Shown here piece after piece: positions 13,386-13,653 of a DNA stretch of 13,653 nucleotides. Position 1 is the first letter of the stretch, and each line of letters opens with the position of its first letter. The DNA lies in the NCBI GenBank assembly GCA_051277005.1, contig JBNMPS010000072.1, forward strand, positions 1 through 13,653, given 5' to 3'. Both the position numbers and the translations under genes were made by a program. The notes beneath the pieces were generated by a model, which worked only from the letters and a program-made list of their open reading frames with translations, ran no database searches and was not told where the DNA came from. The DNA is from Dasania sp051277005. Its GTDB lineage: Bacteria; Pseudomonadota; Gammaproteobacteria; Pseudomonadales; Dasaniaceae.

Positions 13386-13653
13386 CTATGATAGATGTTT
13401 AATCAGCGTTTCTTTGGCTTGGTTGATCTGGGCGGCTAAAAAATCATTGCCACCGCGGTCGGGGTGTATTTTTTGAATAAGCTTGCGGTGGGCATCAATC
13501 ACCGTTTGTTTATCTGCTCCCGGTTTTAGCCCCAGTATTTGGTAGGCTTCATCTAGCGTAATATTGGCCTTGGGCTGCTGAGGTGGCGCATGCTGCTCGG
13601 CCTGTTTTTTATGACCTATATGCTGTTGTAAGAAGGGCAGGGCACGCAGTAGA
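13386..13653 (-). CDS. J-domain (DnaJ-like) protein, N-terminal part missing
   Basis: The reverse strand is open from the window edge to a TAG at 13386-13388, giving the last 88 residues of a larger protein. It holds a C-terminal J-domain: LDEAYQILGLKPGADKQTV, then a helix with AHRKLIQKI, the invariant HPD tripeptide in HPDRGG, and a final helix AAQINQAKETLIKHL. HPD is required to stimulate the ATPase of an Hsp70 (DnaK). The residues before it (LLRALPFLQQHIGHKKQAEQ) and the C-terminal placement of the J-domain suggest a Pam18/DjlA-type membrane-anchored co-chaperone rather than full DnaJ. The missing part lies outside the window, so the anchor is not seen. Confidence 0.9.
   Translation of the reverse strand, partial: LLRALPFLQQHIGHKKQAEQHAPPQQPKANITLDEAYQILGLKPGADKQTVIDAHRKLIQKIHPDRGGNDFLAAQINQAKETLIKHLS

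Overview
The window looks like chromosomal DNA of a gammaproteobacterium, probably a marine member of the Cellvibrionales/Oceanospirillales type. This is inferred from protein resemblance, from sigma-32-type (not CIRCE/HrcA) heat-shock promoters, and from the hslV-hslU, fxsA and groES-groEL neighbourhood. The genus cannot be fixed from sequence alone. I see no phage, insertion sequence, CRISPR array, tRNA or rRNA.

Left part (1-3100, minus strand): in transcription order hslV, hslU, an intrinsic terminator, a small membrane-anchored GGDEF diguanylate cyclase, then the start of a DUF971 (GBBH-like N-terminal domain) gene cut by the window edge. HslV and HslU form the heat-shock protease ClpQY, driven by a near-perfect sigma-32 promoter at 3069-3097. 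Middle-left (3100-6170, plus strand): fxsA, groES and groEL, with one sigma-32-like promoter ahead of fxsA and one ahead of groES, ending in a strong terminator after groEL. Positions 1071-6164 are thus a compact protein-quality-control island with divergent heat-shock transcription.

Middle-right (6380-10680, plus strand): a five-gene operon. The first gene is DUF1445 (relative of the N-terminal half of animal D-glutamate cyclase), followed by pxpA, pxpB and pxpC (ATP-dependent 5-oxoprolinase). The last gene is DUF4392 (relative of the C-terminal half of D-glutamate cyclase). The operon is followed by a D-amino-acid aminotransferase gene (dat) with its own possible promoter and a structured leader, and by alanine racemase (alr). 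Read together, 6463-12845 suggests a D-amino-acid circuit: Alr makes D-Ala from L-Ala, Dat passes the amino group to 2-oxoglutarate to give D-Glu, the split cyclase pair turns D-Glu into 5-oxo-D-proline, and PxpABC opens 5-oxoproline to glutamate at the cost of ATP. The last step with the D-isomer and the two-subunit bacterial cyclase are inferences. They are the most interesting part of the window.

Right end (12909-13653, minus strand): a conserved-looking small acidic protein of unknown function and the C-terminal J-domain of a DnaJ-like protein cut by the window edge. These converge on alr.
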